From contig NC_133537.1 of the NCBI RefSeq assembly GCF_048544455.1, positions 13,081,541 through 13,145,540 of the forward strand: DNA of 64,000 nucleotides. The letters run 5' to 3'. The stretch comes from Silene latifolia. Its lineage: Eukaryota; Streptophyta; Magnoliopsida; Caryophyllales; Caryophyllaceae. Below the pieces are notes generated by a model, which did not search any database, was not told the origin of the DNA, and was given only the letters and a program-made list of their open reading frames with translations. Shown piece by piece: positions 12,094 through 21,029 of the stretch. The translations under genes were made by a program, and so were the position numbers. Each line of letters begins with the position of its first letter. Positions within the stretch are counted from its first letter, which is position 1.

Positions 12094-12323
12094 TTTAAGT
12101 TAAATTAATTTAAGTTAATTTAAATTCGAATCGTGTAAGTTCAGTTCAGATCCTATAAGTTCAGTTCAGATCCTATAAGTTCGATTCGATTCGGATCCAA
12201 TAAGTTGATTCGATTGATTCTATAAGTTCGATTCGAGATCTTATAAGTTGATTGATTCGATTGAGATCCTATAAGTTGATTCGATTCAGATCGGATCCGT
12301 TTTGATCCCAAAAGAACAGGGCC
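11382..12323. mobile_element. TIR element (MITE) with internal minisatellite, TTA-target family, copy 2
   Basis: The ends GGCCCTGTT..TTGGACTT and GATCCCAAAAGAACAGGGCC are inverted repeats, with TTA on both flanks (11379-11381 and 12324-12326). Both subterminal regions consist of many copies of a 15-mer close to AGTTCAGATCCTATA: about a dozen on the left (11415-11640) and a diverging set on the right (12130-12300). The middle is AT-rich with AAT microsatellites (11937-11957 and 12030-12093). PIF/Harbinger-like by target size only. Confidence 0.75.
12030..12093. repeat. (AAT)n microsatellite
   Basis: About 20 uninterrupted AAT/TAA triplets inside the TIR element. Confidence 0.9.
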
Positions 12324-13552
12324 TTAGTAAGAAGAAAGCCGTTGATTGTCTTCAAGGCTTCATAGCTTGTTTTGTAAAAAAAAAAAAAAAAAAAAAAAAG
12401 TAAAAAAAATTATAGCAATTCTGGGCAATTGATAAGGAGCCATTTATGAAAGTTACATCTATTTTATTGTTTGGAAACAATGTAAAACTGTTAGTTTAAG
12501 TTGGCTTTGTCTAAAAACCGGGAAAAAAAATACAAATGATGATGTGAGCTTATTGGCCCCGAATAGTTTGAAACCAACTCCAAAACTCCAATTAATTTGT
12601 TAAATAATCTCATTTAGCCTAAAAATACGGTTTGAATTTCTAGATTACTATGAATTTCGCTCAATTTTAACCGCAAAATTTCACCTTTGAGAGTAAATTG
12701 TTGCAATTATTGCTGGTTCTCTTGTCTCCTATTTTTAAAGGCAAAATCGTCTTCCATTTAATAGATACTCGTATTATTTAGTGTTTTAAATGAAAATACA
12801 GCACTTGAGTACTTAAATTAATTGGTAAGAAGTTGTTCTAACATACCCCGAGGTCTTAAGTTCAAGCCAAAGGAATGCATTGATGTTCAAACGCATGAAA
12901 GAGAGCTTTACTGCCCTAATGATCGTACGTGGCTCGAATTCAGACTTAACTGAATGTTATACACATAAAAAAAGACATGTTTTTCACACTAATTTTTTCC
13001 TTTCAAAACACACGATATTTCTAAAAACGTTTTTATAAAGGTAGAAGTTTTAACAGGTGGATTAGTAAAGAGTGTTTTGTGTTAATTAAGTTTATAATTT
13101 TTGAGAGTTATTTAAATAACTTTACTTACCCGCATTTTATGACATTTCTCAACAACAAAAATTAGTTTAGGGAGTACCTAATTGTGAGTGGTTGATAAGG
13201 ATCGATAGATCGAGTGGTCTTTATTTTTTAAACTCTCGTCGTGGCACCCCATTATAACAATCTCCACTAAACTAAAAGAATAAGAGTTGATCACAATTTT
13301 CTCGTTCAATTGATTGACAAATATGGTGGGCCATATTAAAATTATGGCTTTTAATTTATTGATTAAAGGTTGCATCCACCAAATAAAATATTACAATAAA
13401 ATCAAATGCAACTAAAAATAGGCTTAACATTGCCATTATTCACGCTTAATTTCAATACCTGTAGTATACTAATTTGTTCTTTTTTAAGTTGGTGGTTGGA
13501 GTTGATAAGGTTTCAATTTTATTTGCTTTTTTTTTTTCTAATATAAATTGTG

Positions 13553-13597
<45 letters not shown>

Positions 13598-13942
13598 TTA
13601 ACTAATCCTTATTTATATGAGTTATTCTTAATAAAGGATAAGGACTAAGAATCAATAATTCTAATTTTTCTTATTAAAAATAAAAGAAAAGAGAATATAG
13701 GGGTAAATAGTATTTTTAATTGTTTGTAAATCTTCCTTCTAGATGTGTTGTATACTGTTTATATATGTTTACGTTATAAGGTCAATACGCGGTTTATAAT
13801 AACAGAGTATTGACTCTATATTAGAGTATGTTATTACATAATATTCAGCTAATCATTATTTTTAATAATAAAAATAGGTTCAAACAAAAATAACTTAATC
13901 TAAAAATCATTTGAATAATAAACCTTTTTTTTTTTTTTTATT
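12324..13942. other. AT-rich intergenic stretch with homopolymers
   Basis: No gene recognised. It includes an A run near 12378-12399 and a T run of about 41 at 13554-13594; short ORFs here look random. Confidence 0.6.
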
Positions 13943-14226
13943 AATATTATAATCAGTACATTACAACATACTATTATAACTACAACTCATTTATGTAAAT
14001 ATTTTAAATTTTTACAAGCTCAATTAATTTAACCCTCACAAATGGGATCTCAACTAGCGTAAGGTCTAAAAACATTTTTTAAATTTTACTAATATTATAA
14101 TCAGTACATTACAACATACTATTATAATTACAACTCATTTATGTAAAATTATTTTAAAATTTTTACAAGCTCAATTAATTTAACCCTCACAAATGAGATC
14201 TCAATTCTCAACTAGTGTGACTAAAA
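13943..14226. repeat. 148-bp tandem direct duplication
   Basis: Two nearly identical units: AATCAGTACATTACAACAT occurs at 13951 and again at 14099, and the match continues through CTCAATTAATTTAACCCTCAC and AGATCTCAA. The right unit stops just left of the tRNA gene's termination tract. Confidence 0.85.
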
Positions 14227-14241
14227 AACAAAAACTGAAAA

Positions 14242-14315
14242 TGTCTGAGCCCGGGTTCGAACCGGGGACCTCTAGTGTGTGAGACTAGCGTGATAACCGA
14301 CTACACCACCCAGAC
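14242..14315 (-). tRNA. tRNA-Val (anticodon CAC)
   Basis: Minus-strand cloverleaf: acceptor GTCTGGG pairs with CTCAGAC (one G-T wobble), with discriminator A at 14242. Anticodon stem CTAGT/ACTAG encloses loop CTCACAC, giving anticodon CAC, which reads GTG. The T arm is CCCGG-TTCGAAC-CCGGG, which also serves as box B; the box A region is TGGTGTAGTCGG. There is no intron. A T-rich run just downstream on the minus strand (14222-14236) can end Pol III transcription. It looks intact and nuclear. Confidence 0.95.
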
Positions 14316-14993
14316 TTGGTTGAAAGAATCTTTACTTGTTTAAGTATAATATTTCGTTTGAACAATAACTTGCATAATCTACAAAAATATTGGAGGGAAT
14401 GATAGATATACTACTAATAAAACTTCCAGGCTCCCGGCCAAATCCTTCTTCGTCCTTAAACTCGACTAGACTCAAAATTAAATATTGACCCGATTCAATT
14501 CGTATATAAGCCGAACTTTGCATATCAATAGACTAATCTCAGAAAAATGACTACCTTCAAAATGAACCGAATCAATTTGACCTTTACTCGACATGTGAGG
14601 TCACTTCCCATGTGTGTTTTGGGCCATTGTCATATAGATTTAGAGTTAAGAGACTAGTTTATAAGCTAGTGGACTACTACTATCACCAATTCGTCTTAGA
14701 ATAGACTCTCACTTGCTTGTGCCTTGTGGGCAGGTCTTCTGCATCAACCTATATAAGCCTGTTGCCGAAGGTTTCAACACGACCTGTACTCAATATGGCC
14801 CATTTGCTAGTCTACTTATTTCTGTTTTGTCATTCTTCCATTCTTTTTTATCATACTTTCTCTTCAGTGCAAAGAGTAATGCAGTAGATTGTGTGGTCAC
14901 ATTATACAACTAAAACTTCTCTTGGTTAAGGTAAGAAGTCTTTATGTTGTTAGGACTTTTAAGGTATAACAAATGAAGACAATTTTACAGAAG
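14316..14993. other. Intergenic space between tRNA-Val and CRR2
   Basis: It holds only short random ORFs; the right end must contain the CRR2 3' UTR. No repeat recognised. Confidence 0.5.
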
Positions 14994-16973
14994 CTACCAG
15001 TAATCTTTACAAGAACAAACACCATCATGAAAATGGTGTATGCGATTAACATCGCGAACCATAATATCTCTCCCGGCGAATTTGGTGATGAACTTGGTCA
15101 TTGTATGACAATCTTCACATAACCTCAAGTTGTTAGTGATCCTAATAGTCTCACCCTTTTTCGTATTTATGAGACCAAAGGCAACTGCAAGTTTTTCGCT
15201 ATGTCCCAAGAGAATCCTCTCCTTTTCCTCCTCCTCAAGGTCGTAGAGAACGACTTTCGTCTGTGGGATATAGCCGAGTTGCTTCACTTCCCCGGAAAGC
15301 TCAACCAACAAAGCATGAAGTTGCTCAATCTTAGGGTTAAGCTCATCAACTGACATGAAAGCGTAAATCTTTCTTCTGACTTCAATCCAACTTTGGCCGG
15401 AGACTTTCTGAAGTCCTCGTGCTTCTAAAAGCTTCTTCACTCTTTTCACCTGGTCCCACATCTTCGCTTCTGAGTAAATATAAGCCAACAAAGCATAATT
15501 CCCGGCATTTGTAGGTTCCAGATCAAAAAGTTGAGAACTTGCTCTCTCTGCAAGCTCGACATTACAATGTATCCTACACGAGCCAAGGAGAGAACCCCAA
15601 ACCTCAGGCCCAGGTTCATCTCGCATATCGTATATGATTTTAGCTGCTTCATCCAATTTATTAGCTCGGCCTAGAAGATCCACCATACATGCATAGTGTT
15701 CGACACTAGGAGAAATCCCATGTTGTTTAGACATAGAGTCAAACAACCTTTTACCAACATCAATAAGCCCGGCATGGCTGCAAGCACCTAATACGCTTAC
15801 AAAAGATATAGGAGTTGGTTTAATACCCTGACTAATCATTTCCTCAAAAACCTGAACAGCTTGATGTCCAAGACCATGAATCCCATAGCTTGAAATCAAT
15901 GAATTCCAGGAAACGACATCCCTTTTATCCATCTGATCAAACACCTTTTGAGCTAAATCGAGTTTCCCACATCTTGCATATGCTGTCACAAGTGCGCTGC
16001 TAACCGGCAATATTGAATTCAAATTATGTCTCAGAATATAACAGTGCAACATCTTGCCTAGGTTCAGTGCAGCAAGTGCAGAACACGCTTGAACCACATT
16101 AACCATAGTCACTGAATTAGGCGAGAAGTCACTAACGCCATCAATCATCTCATGGAAAAGATTCAAAGCCTCAAACGGCATCCCATTCTTAGCATAACAA
16201 GCAATCATAGCACTCCAAGAAACAACATTTTTCTCCTGCATTGCATAAAACACACGGCTAGCATACGTTACATCCCCATACCTAGCATACATATCAAGCA
16301 AAGTCGTCATAATATGAACATGCGTCTCATACCCATCACGCAAAATCCGCCCATGAATCTCCTTCCCTTTCTCCAACAACAAACTAACTGATTCCGAAAC
16401 CACACAAGCCTTAAGCGCATACGTATAAGTAAACCTATCACAAGGCGCTCTAATCCTATTCATCTCCCTATAAATACTCAACGCCTCAACCCCATACCCC
16501 GCCAGTACCAAAGCGCGTAAAATAGCGTTCCAAACATAAATACTTCTCCTAGTCATTCCATCAAACACTTGGCGCGCATACTCAATACACCCTAATTCCG
16601 AATACATATCAATCAATTTAGTCCCCAAAAACGAATCTTCACCAAACCCATTATCGACAAGATGACGATGAACAACAACAGCCTCAGAAACCGCTTTTCG
16701 GAGCGAACAACAACGGATTAAAAGCTCGTAACTTCGCTGTGTCGGGTATAATTCTAAAGATAGAACATTAAGGGCTTCTTTAAGATTACCCTTTTGACAA
16801 AGCGATTGAATTACCGGGTTTTTACTGCTATCATTTACAGTGCTGATTGAAGAACGTACAGAAATGCTGTTCTTTTGCCGTGAAAAACTGCAAATTTTCG
16901 GGTTGAATTTAGGTATAATTGATGGAAAAAATATTGAAGATTGAATGATTTGGGGAGATTGAAATACCCACAT
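14994..16973 (-). CDS. CRR2: PPR protein of the PLS-DYW class, CRR2-like, chloroplast ndhB RNA processing
   Basis: An intronless 659-aa protein. In Arabidopsis, CRR2 (657 aa) is needed for cleavage between rps7 and ndhB in chloroplast RNA, hence for NDH complex assembly. The N-terminal ~45 residues are Ser/Phe/Lys-rich and lack acidic residues, as a plastid transit peptide would be. PPR repeats of the PLS type run from about residue 75 to 455 (phrases such as VVSWSAMIACYAKNGMPFEA and VVSWNSLISSYGIHG). E/E+ motifs follow (EVWGSLLGSCRIH, GNYALLAYIYSEAKMWD). The DYW domain ends in the canonical CSCKDYW, with HSEKLA and CEDCH zinc/catalytic motifs present. No lesion is seen. Identity is inferred from near line-by-line similarity to remembered CRR2, which is unusually strong for a PPR family; a close paralogue cannot be fully excluded. 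The start at 16971-16973 is directly preceded by an overlapping AUG-UAA. Confidence 0.9.
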   Translation of the reverse strand: MWVFQSPQIIQSSIFFPSIIPKFNPKICSFSRQKNSISVRSSISTVNDSSKNPVIQSLCQKGNLKEALNVLSLELYPTQRSYELLIRCCSLRKAVSEAVVVHRHLVDNGFGEDSFLGTKLIDMYSELGCIEYARQVFDGMTRRSIYVWNAILRALVLAGYGVEALSIYREMNRIRAPCDRFTYTYALKACVVSESVSLLLEKGKEIHGRILRDGYETHVHIMTTLLDMYARYGDVTYASRVFYAMQEKNVVSWSAMIACYAKNGMPFEALNLFHEMIDGVSDFSPNSVTMVNVVQACSALAALNLGKMLHCYILRHNLNSILPVSSALVTAYARCGKLDLAQKVFDQMDKRDVVSWNSLISSYGIHGLGHQAVQVFEEMISQGIKPTPISFVSVLGACSHAGLIDVGKRLFDSMSKQHGISPSVEHYACMVDLLGRANKLDEAAKIIYDMRDEPGPEVWGSLLGSCRIHCNVELAERASSQLFDLEPTNAGNYALLAYIYSEAKMWDQVKRVKKLLEARGLQKVSGQSWIEVRRKIYAFMSVDELNPKIEQLHALLVELSGEVKQLGYIPQTKVVLYDLEEEEKERILLGHSEKLAVAFGLINTKKGETIRITNNLRLCEDCHTMTKFITKFAGRDIMVRDVNRIHHFHDGVCSCKDYW

Positions 16974-16978
16974 TACAT
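16973..16978 (-). promoter_or_regulatory. Minimal AUG-stop uORF abutting the CRR2 start
   Basis: On the minus strand the text reads ATGTAATG: ATG (16978-16976), TAA (16975-16973), and the CRR2 ATG beginning at the last A of that stop (16973). A ribosome starting at the first AUG would stop at once, one base into the true start. This could act as a stalling or reinitiation site if the leader is transcribed through it. Confidence 0.7.
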
Positions 16979-17136
16979 TGAAATGATTTTGTTTTGTAGA
17001 ATTTGATTTGTTGTGTTGTTGAAAATTGAGTGATAGAGTAATATTGGATATGTGGTAAACAGGTAATGCAAGATAGCGGTTGTTGTGACTGTTAAGTTTG
17101 TTGGAGGCTAGACGCCTAGACCGTTATGATATATTC
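16974..17136 (-). promoter_or_regulatory. CRR2 leader and proximal upstream region
   Basis: Short AT-rich region right of the CRR2 ATG. It must contain the leader and at least part of the promoter; no clear TATA box was picked out. Confidence 0.4.
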
Positions 17137-17938
17137 AAGGATTATTTTCACTTTGATGCCCTGAGTTTGGTCTAATTCCACTTTAGTGCCCTGAGGTTTG
17201 CATAATTTCATTTTGGTGCCCTGAGATTTAAACTACTTCCCACTTTGATGATCTATACATAAGAGCAAGTATAATGGTAAGCAACAATCAACTAGCTTGA
17301 CAATTCCACCTCATCCCTTTAAGCTAATATCATTCTAAGCTAGTAAACTATTCCAATGGTTTATTAGAAAATTATTTTTTTCCTAAACATAAAAAATTGT
17401 AAATCAAATAATAAGAATAAATAAAAAATTATTGAAGCTAATTTTCTATTGGTTGTTTGGTAAGTGGACCCATCTAAGCAAGTAGCTTGATGAAGCTACT
17501 AGTTTAAGCCAAACTAATTTACAAAACCTTCTCCAATGGTGTAGCAACTAGCTTGCAATTTTAGGAAATTGCAAACAAGTCCCTAAGCTACACCATTGTA
17601 CTTGCTCTAACATTCTTAATATTTTATACTAAAAATAATATTTTGAACATAATAAATCAAGCTTTTTTGCATTATTATGTTGATTATTCTATTTTATACG
17701 TGATATAATATCTAATTTTGCACTTTAATTTACTGAAAATATAATTAATTAAAATATTTTTTTTTTAAAGTTGACTATTTACATGTTACCAAAATAAAAT
17801 TTTATTTAAAACTTAGGTCACCAAAGTGGGAGGTAGTCCAAACCTCAGGACACTAAAGTGGAATTATGCAAACCTCAGGGCACTAAAGTGGAATTAGCCC
17901 AAACCTCAGGGCACCAAAGTGAAATTTTTCCTAATCAA
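17137..17938. mobile_element. Long-TIR element (MULE-like, non-autonomous)
   Basis: About 110-130 bp inverted terminal repeats (17137-17250 and 17810-17935) built from a repeating phrase CACTTTGGTGCCCTGAGGTTTG. Flanks TTCAAGGA and ATCAAGGA suggest a duplication of about 8-9 bp. Such long TIRs fit Mutator-like elements. A second MITE is nested inside (17263-17607). No transposase. Confidence 0.6.
17263..17607. mobile_element. Nested MITE with TAA target duplication
   Basis: Ends GAGCAAGTATAATGG and CCATTGTACTTGCTC are inverted repeats with TAA on each side (17260-17262 and 17608-17610). The 345-bp interior has paired copies of an AGCTAG-type phrase. This fits the PIF/Harbinger target size. 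It lies inside the long-TIR element, so it is the younger of the two. Confidence 0.75.
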
Positions 17939-18729
17939 GGATTGTAGATAGATGGTGTCGTGTCGGGTTTATGTATGTTACTCCGTAGTTACCTTGTAAT
18001 CCGTAGTTTTTAGTGGGTAGGAGTTTTTCTGAACATAAAATTGACTTAGGTTATGTTCTTTTCGGTTTAAAGGAGTTGAGCTGAATTGAATTGAACTAAA
18101 CTAAATTAAATTATAATAAGTCGAAATTAAGCCAGAAAAAAGCAAGGCTTAACTAAGTAAATATGTCAATTGTTTCAAACCTAATTCAGGCTTGTTTATT
18201 TCTACTATATAACATAACCCTAGTTGTGTAACCCGATTTCTTTTTAAGCAAATCATTTTCAACTTATTTAATCGTATAAACCGTTAAAACGTACTATTAG
18301 TCAAATTAACTCGTATAACATATTAACCCAAGTCGTGATGAATAAATGGGTTGCCGAGCAAACCCAAACAAATTATAACCTACTCGTACTTATCTTGACT
18401 TGATTCATATAAAATTCAGTAAGTCTTACTTAAGATTAATTATCCGTCTTAAATCTTAAAACAGGTTATTACTAGCAAATGATGATAATAAAGACAAAAA
18501 AAAATGGCATTTTCTAGGCAACATGCCATGTGATATTGGTATGCATTTAACTCGTCTTAAATGAAAATTTGTGTATAAAATTTTGTGGCGGGTATGTTTA
18601 AAACTTTAAATGGGTTGTAACGTCTAAATCTTAACTCGCTAATTTTATGTTTGCTTTGAGTCAGTGTCTTCGGATGAAGCAATGATTGTCAATCCTAATA
18701 AGTGTCATCATTAATCACCTTGCTCAAAA
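17939..18729. other. Intergenic space left of the LINE
   Basis: AT-rich with no gene recognised. From about 18056 to 18145 there is a weak relative of the TTA-target TIR family's 5' end (TTAGGTTATGTTCTTTTCGG followed by GAGTTGAGCTGAA-like text), with no matching right end. Confidence 0.45.
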
Positions 18730-18935
18730 TGACAACCACCAACCGATATGCAATTATAAGAGCAAGACTAGGTCTAGGGTTTAGGGCTCTCGTCCAAAAT
18801 TCCTAGGGTTTTCTCGTCCAAATTTTCTTAGCTTTATCCTTTCATTCGAGGCTTTTTCTCACGATCCTTATTGTGAGAGAGGTTTCCTTTGGTGTTTTCT
18901 CTTTGTTGTTTTTCGTTGTTTTGCAGGGTCAGAAG

Positions 18936-19907
18936 ATGGAGGATACGCGTGGTCGAAATCAGTATGGGAAAAAGGTTGGGACGGAAGGATCAGCGAAGGA
19001 GTTGTCGAGTTTTGAGTGGGATGAGGGAGATGAGGAGGGCAATACGCAAAGCAGTCTTATGTTGGTGGGGAAGATCTGGGCATCACGAGCTATTAACGTG
19101 AAGGCAGCAATCGACACTATGGCGAAATTATGGAATCCGACGAAACCGATTTTGGGCAATGTTGTGGATGCGAAGGAGAAGACTTTTGTCTTCAAATTTG
19201 GTTCGGAGCGAGATAAAAGTAGGGTTCTTGAGGGTCAACCTTGGCATTTCGATAAGTTTGCTTGGTGCTTCAATGAACCGAATGATAAAGGTAAACTTTC
19301 TAATGTGCCATTGTTTCATTTACCGATTTGGGCTAGGGTTTATGACCTCCCTATTCAATGGAGGTCGAGTAGGTCGAATGTGCAACACATAGGAGCGAGG
19401 TTGGGGTCTTTTATTGATGTTGAGATGGGACCCAATGCCGATGTTGATAGAGCCATAAGAATTCGGGTTTTACATGATGTTCGAGAACCGTTGAGGGCAT
19501 CCATCCCTATTAAGATGAAGGCGGGCAAGACTGTCGACTTTGATGTTAAATACGAACGATTACCCATATTTTGTTATGGTTGTGGGGTGATCGGTCATGG
19601 TGAAAAAGACTGCGAGGAGGGGCCATACGAGGAGGGGGAGTTAAAATTTGGGGAATGGTTGAGAGCCTCACCTTGGAAAGTTACAAAGACAGCCAAGGAG
19701 GGGAATGGGTCTGGGTCGGGAAATGTAAGGCGTGCCCTAACGCCTGAATTAGACGCCATGGGGAGGAAAGACGATGAAGCTGATATTGCCCTGATAGAGA
19801 AGCTTCAAATGATTGCCATTGATTTAAAGAAGAAAAAAAGGAGAGAAGGGGGAGGACCGGATGGGGTTTCAACAGTTGAATGGGCAGAAGGAGGATGGAG
19901 AGATTGA
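18936..19907 (+). CDS. LINE ORF1, DUF4283 and CCHC zinc knuckle
   Basis: RNA-binding, gag-like protein of plant L1 elements. The ATG at 18936 is chosen because upstream in-frame text looks like leader. Residues about 40-170 read as the DUF4283 fold (LVGKIWASRAIN, VFKFGSERDKSRVLEGQPWHFD). A CCHC knuckle CYGCGVIGHGEKDC follows at about 212-225. This frame closes at 19907, but an open frame one base on, 19861-20325, is Gly/Glu/Arg-rich and ends exactly at the ORF2 start, so the natural C-terminus probably lies there and a one-base indel in 19861-19907 is likely. Confidence 0.85.
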   Translation: MEDTRGRNQYGKKVGTEGSAKELSSFEWDEGDEEGNTQSSLMLVGKIWASRAINVKAAIDTMAKLWNPTKPILGNVVDAKEKTFVFKFGSERDKSRVLEGQPWHFDKFAWCFNEPNDKGKLSNVPLFHLPIWARVYDLPIQWRSSRSNVQHIGARLGSFIDVEMGPNADVDRAIRIRVLHDVREPLRASIPIKMKAGKTVDFDVKYERLPIFCYGCGVIGHGEKDCEEGPYEEGELKFGEWLRASPWKVTKTAKEGNGSGSGNVRRALTPELDAMGRKDDEADIALIEKLQMIAIDLKKKKRREGGGPDGVSTVEWAEGGWRD

Positions 19908-20325
19908 TGGGAGGTGTCTGGGAGAGGTCGAAAGATTGAGGGGGAGGACTGGCCAGGAAGGAGAAGGGAGTGAAGGGGGGATTTCGAATACGGAATGTTT
20001 GGCTGTTGGTATGGAGGGGCAGGTTGGGATGGATATTGATGAGGGGGAGACAGGGGGTGTTAGTGGGGGTAATGGGAGAAGTGGCGCAGGGAGAGGGAAG
20101 GGAGAGGGAGGGGGAAGTAATGCTGGGAAGGGATGGATGCGGGTGCCACGGACTGGGGGCAGCAGTGAGCAGGGGAGAAGTGCTAAACTAGCTGATATGG
20201 GGAAGCGGAGTCGTGACGTGGTGGAAGAGAGTGAGGCTGGTAAACGACTGAAAGTGACGAGAGACGGGGGCGTCGTAATACCTGAGGCGGAGGTTGAGGG
20301 TTCTCAAACTCGCCGGGCCCAATGA
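19861..20325 (+). CDS. Probable C-terminal part of LINE ORF1 in the +1 frame
   Basis: A 154-codon open frame, low-complexity and rich in Gly, Glu and Arg, with a basic KRLKVTRDGG stretch near the end. Its stop TGA (20323-20325) overlaps the ORF2 ATG (20322-20324) as ATGA. This suggests termination-reinitiation coupling and argues that this frame, not the one ending at 19907, is the true ORF1 end. It could also be chance open reading in GC-rich sequence. Confidence 0.6.
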   Translation: MGFQQLNGQKEDGEIDGRCLGEVERLRGRTGQEGEGSEGGISNTECLAVGMEGQVGMDIDEGETGGVSGGNGRSGAGRGKGEGGGSNAGKGWMRVPRTGGSSEQGRSAKLADMGKRSRDVVEESEAGKRLKVTRDGGVVIPEAEVEGSQTRRAQ

Positions 20326-20948
20326 ATCTCTTAAGCATCAATTGTCGGGGCCTGGGCAACCCCGGCGCGGTGAGAGCCCTTCGTATTCTGGTACGAAGGG
20401 AATCCCCGACCATGCTCTTTTTATGCGAGACGAAATTGTGTGGTCGTGATATGCGGAGGGTGCGGGAGAGTCTTGATGGGTACTTTGGGATGGATGTGGA
20501 TAGTGCGGGGAGATCGGGGGGTCTTGCGTTCTTGTGGAGGAAGGATATCAATTGTTCTTTTGTGTCTGCTTCTGCCCATCATATGGATTTTAAGATACAA
20601 GAGGACAACAAAGAATGGAGGGTAACGGGTTTTTATGGGTGGGCAGCTGTCTGTGATCGTCACTTGTCTTGGGAGTTGCTTCGGGTTCTTAGTAGGCAAT
20701 CTCAATTGCCTTGGATATGTATTGGAGATTTTAACGAGGTTCTCTACTCTACGGAGATGAAGGGTGGTAGCCGTCCGCAATGGCAAATGAACAACTTTCG
20801 AGCTGCTGTGGAAGATTGTGATCTTCGGGATGTGGCGTGGGAAGGGTACCGGTTTACTTTTGATAATGGGCAGGTTGGTGACGCGAATAGACAGAGTATG
20901 TTAGATAGGGCTATGTGCACAAGTAGCTGGCTTGAGATGTTTCCATAA
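20322..20948 (+). pseudogene. LINE ORF2 first part: apurinic-type endonuclease
   Basis: Starts MNLLSINCRGLGNP. Endonuclease residues are visible: N in the first strand, E in LCETKL, GDFNEVL, and, past an in-frame TAA at 20946-20948, the SDHAPI motif. The TAA is followed by ARLIHLEREWSDHAPI in the same frame, so this is a simple nonsense mutation in a host-genome LINE. Confidence 0.9.
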
Positions 20949-21029
20949 GCGAGGCTTATACATTTAGAGCGCGAGTGGTCAGACCATGCGCCTATTAAGC
21001 TGGTTTTCGATAAGAGGAACGTTGGGGAA

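Noticed and set aside
16152-16391. Plus-strand ORF of 79 codons
   Set aside because: It is the antisense shadow of the CRR2 coding sequence.
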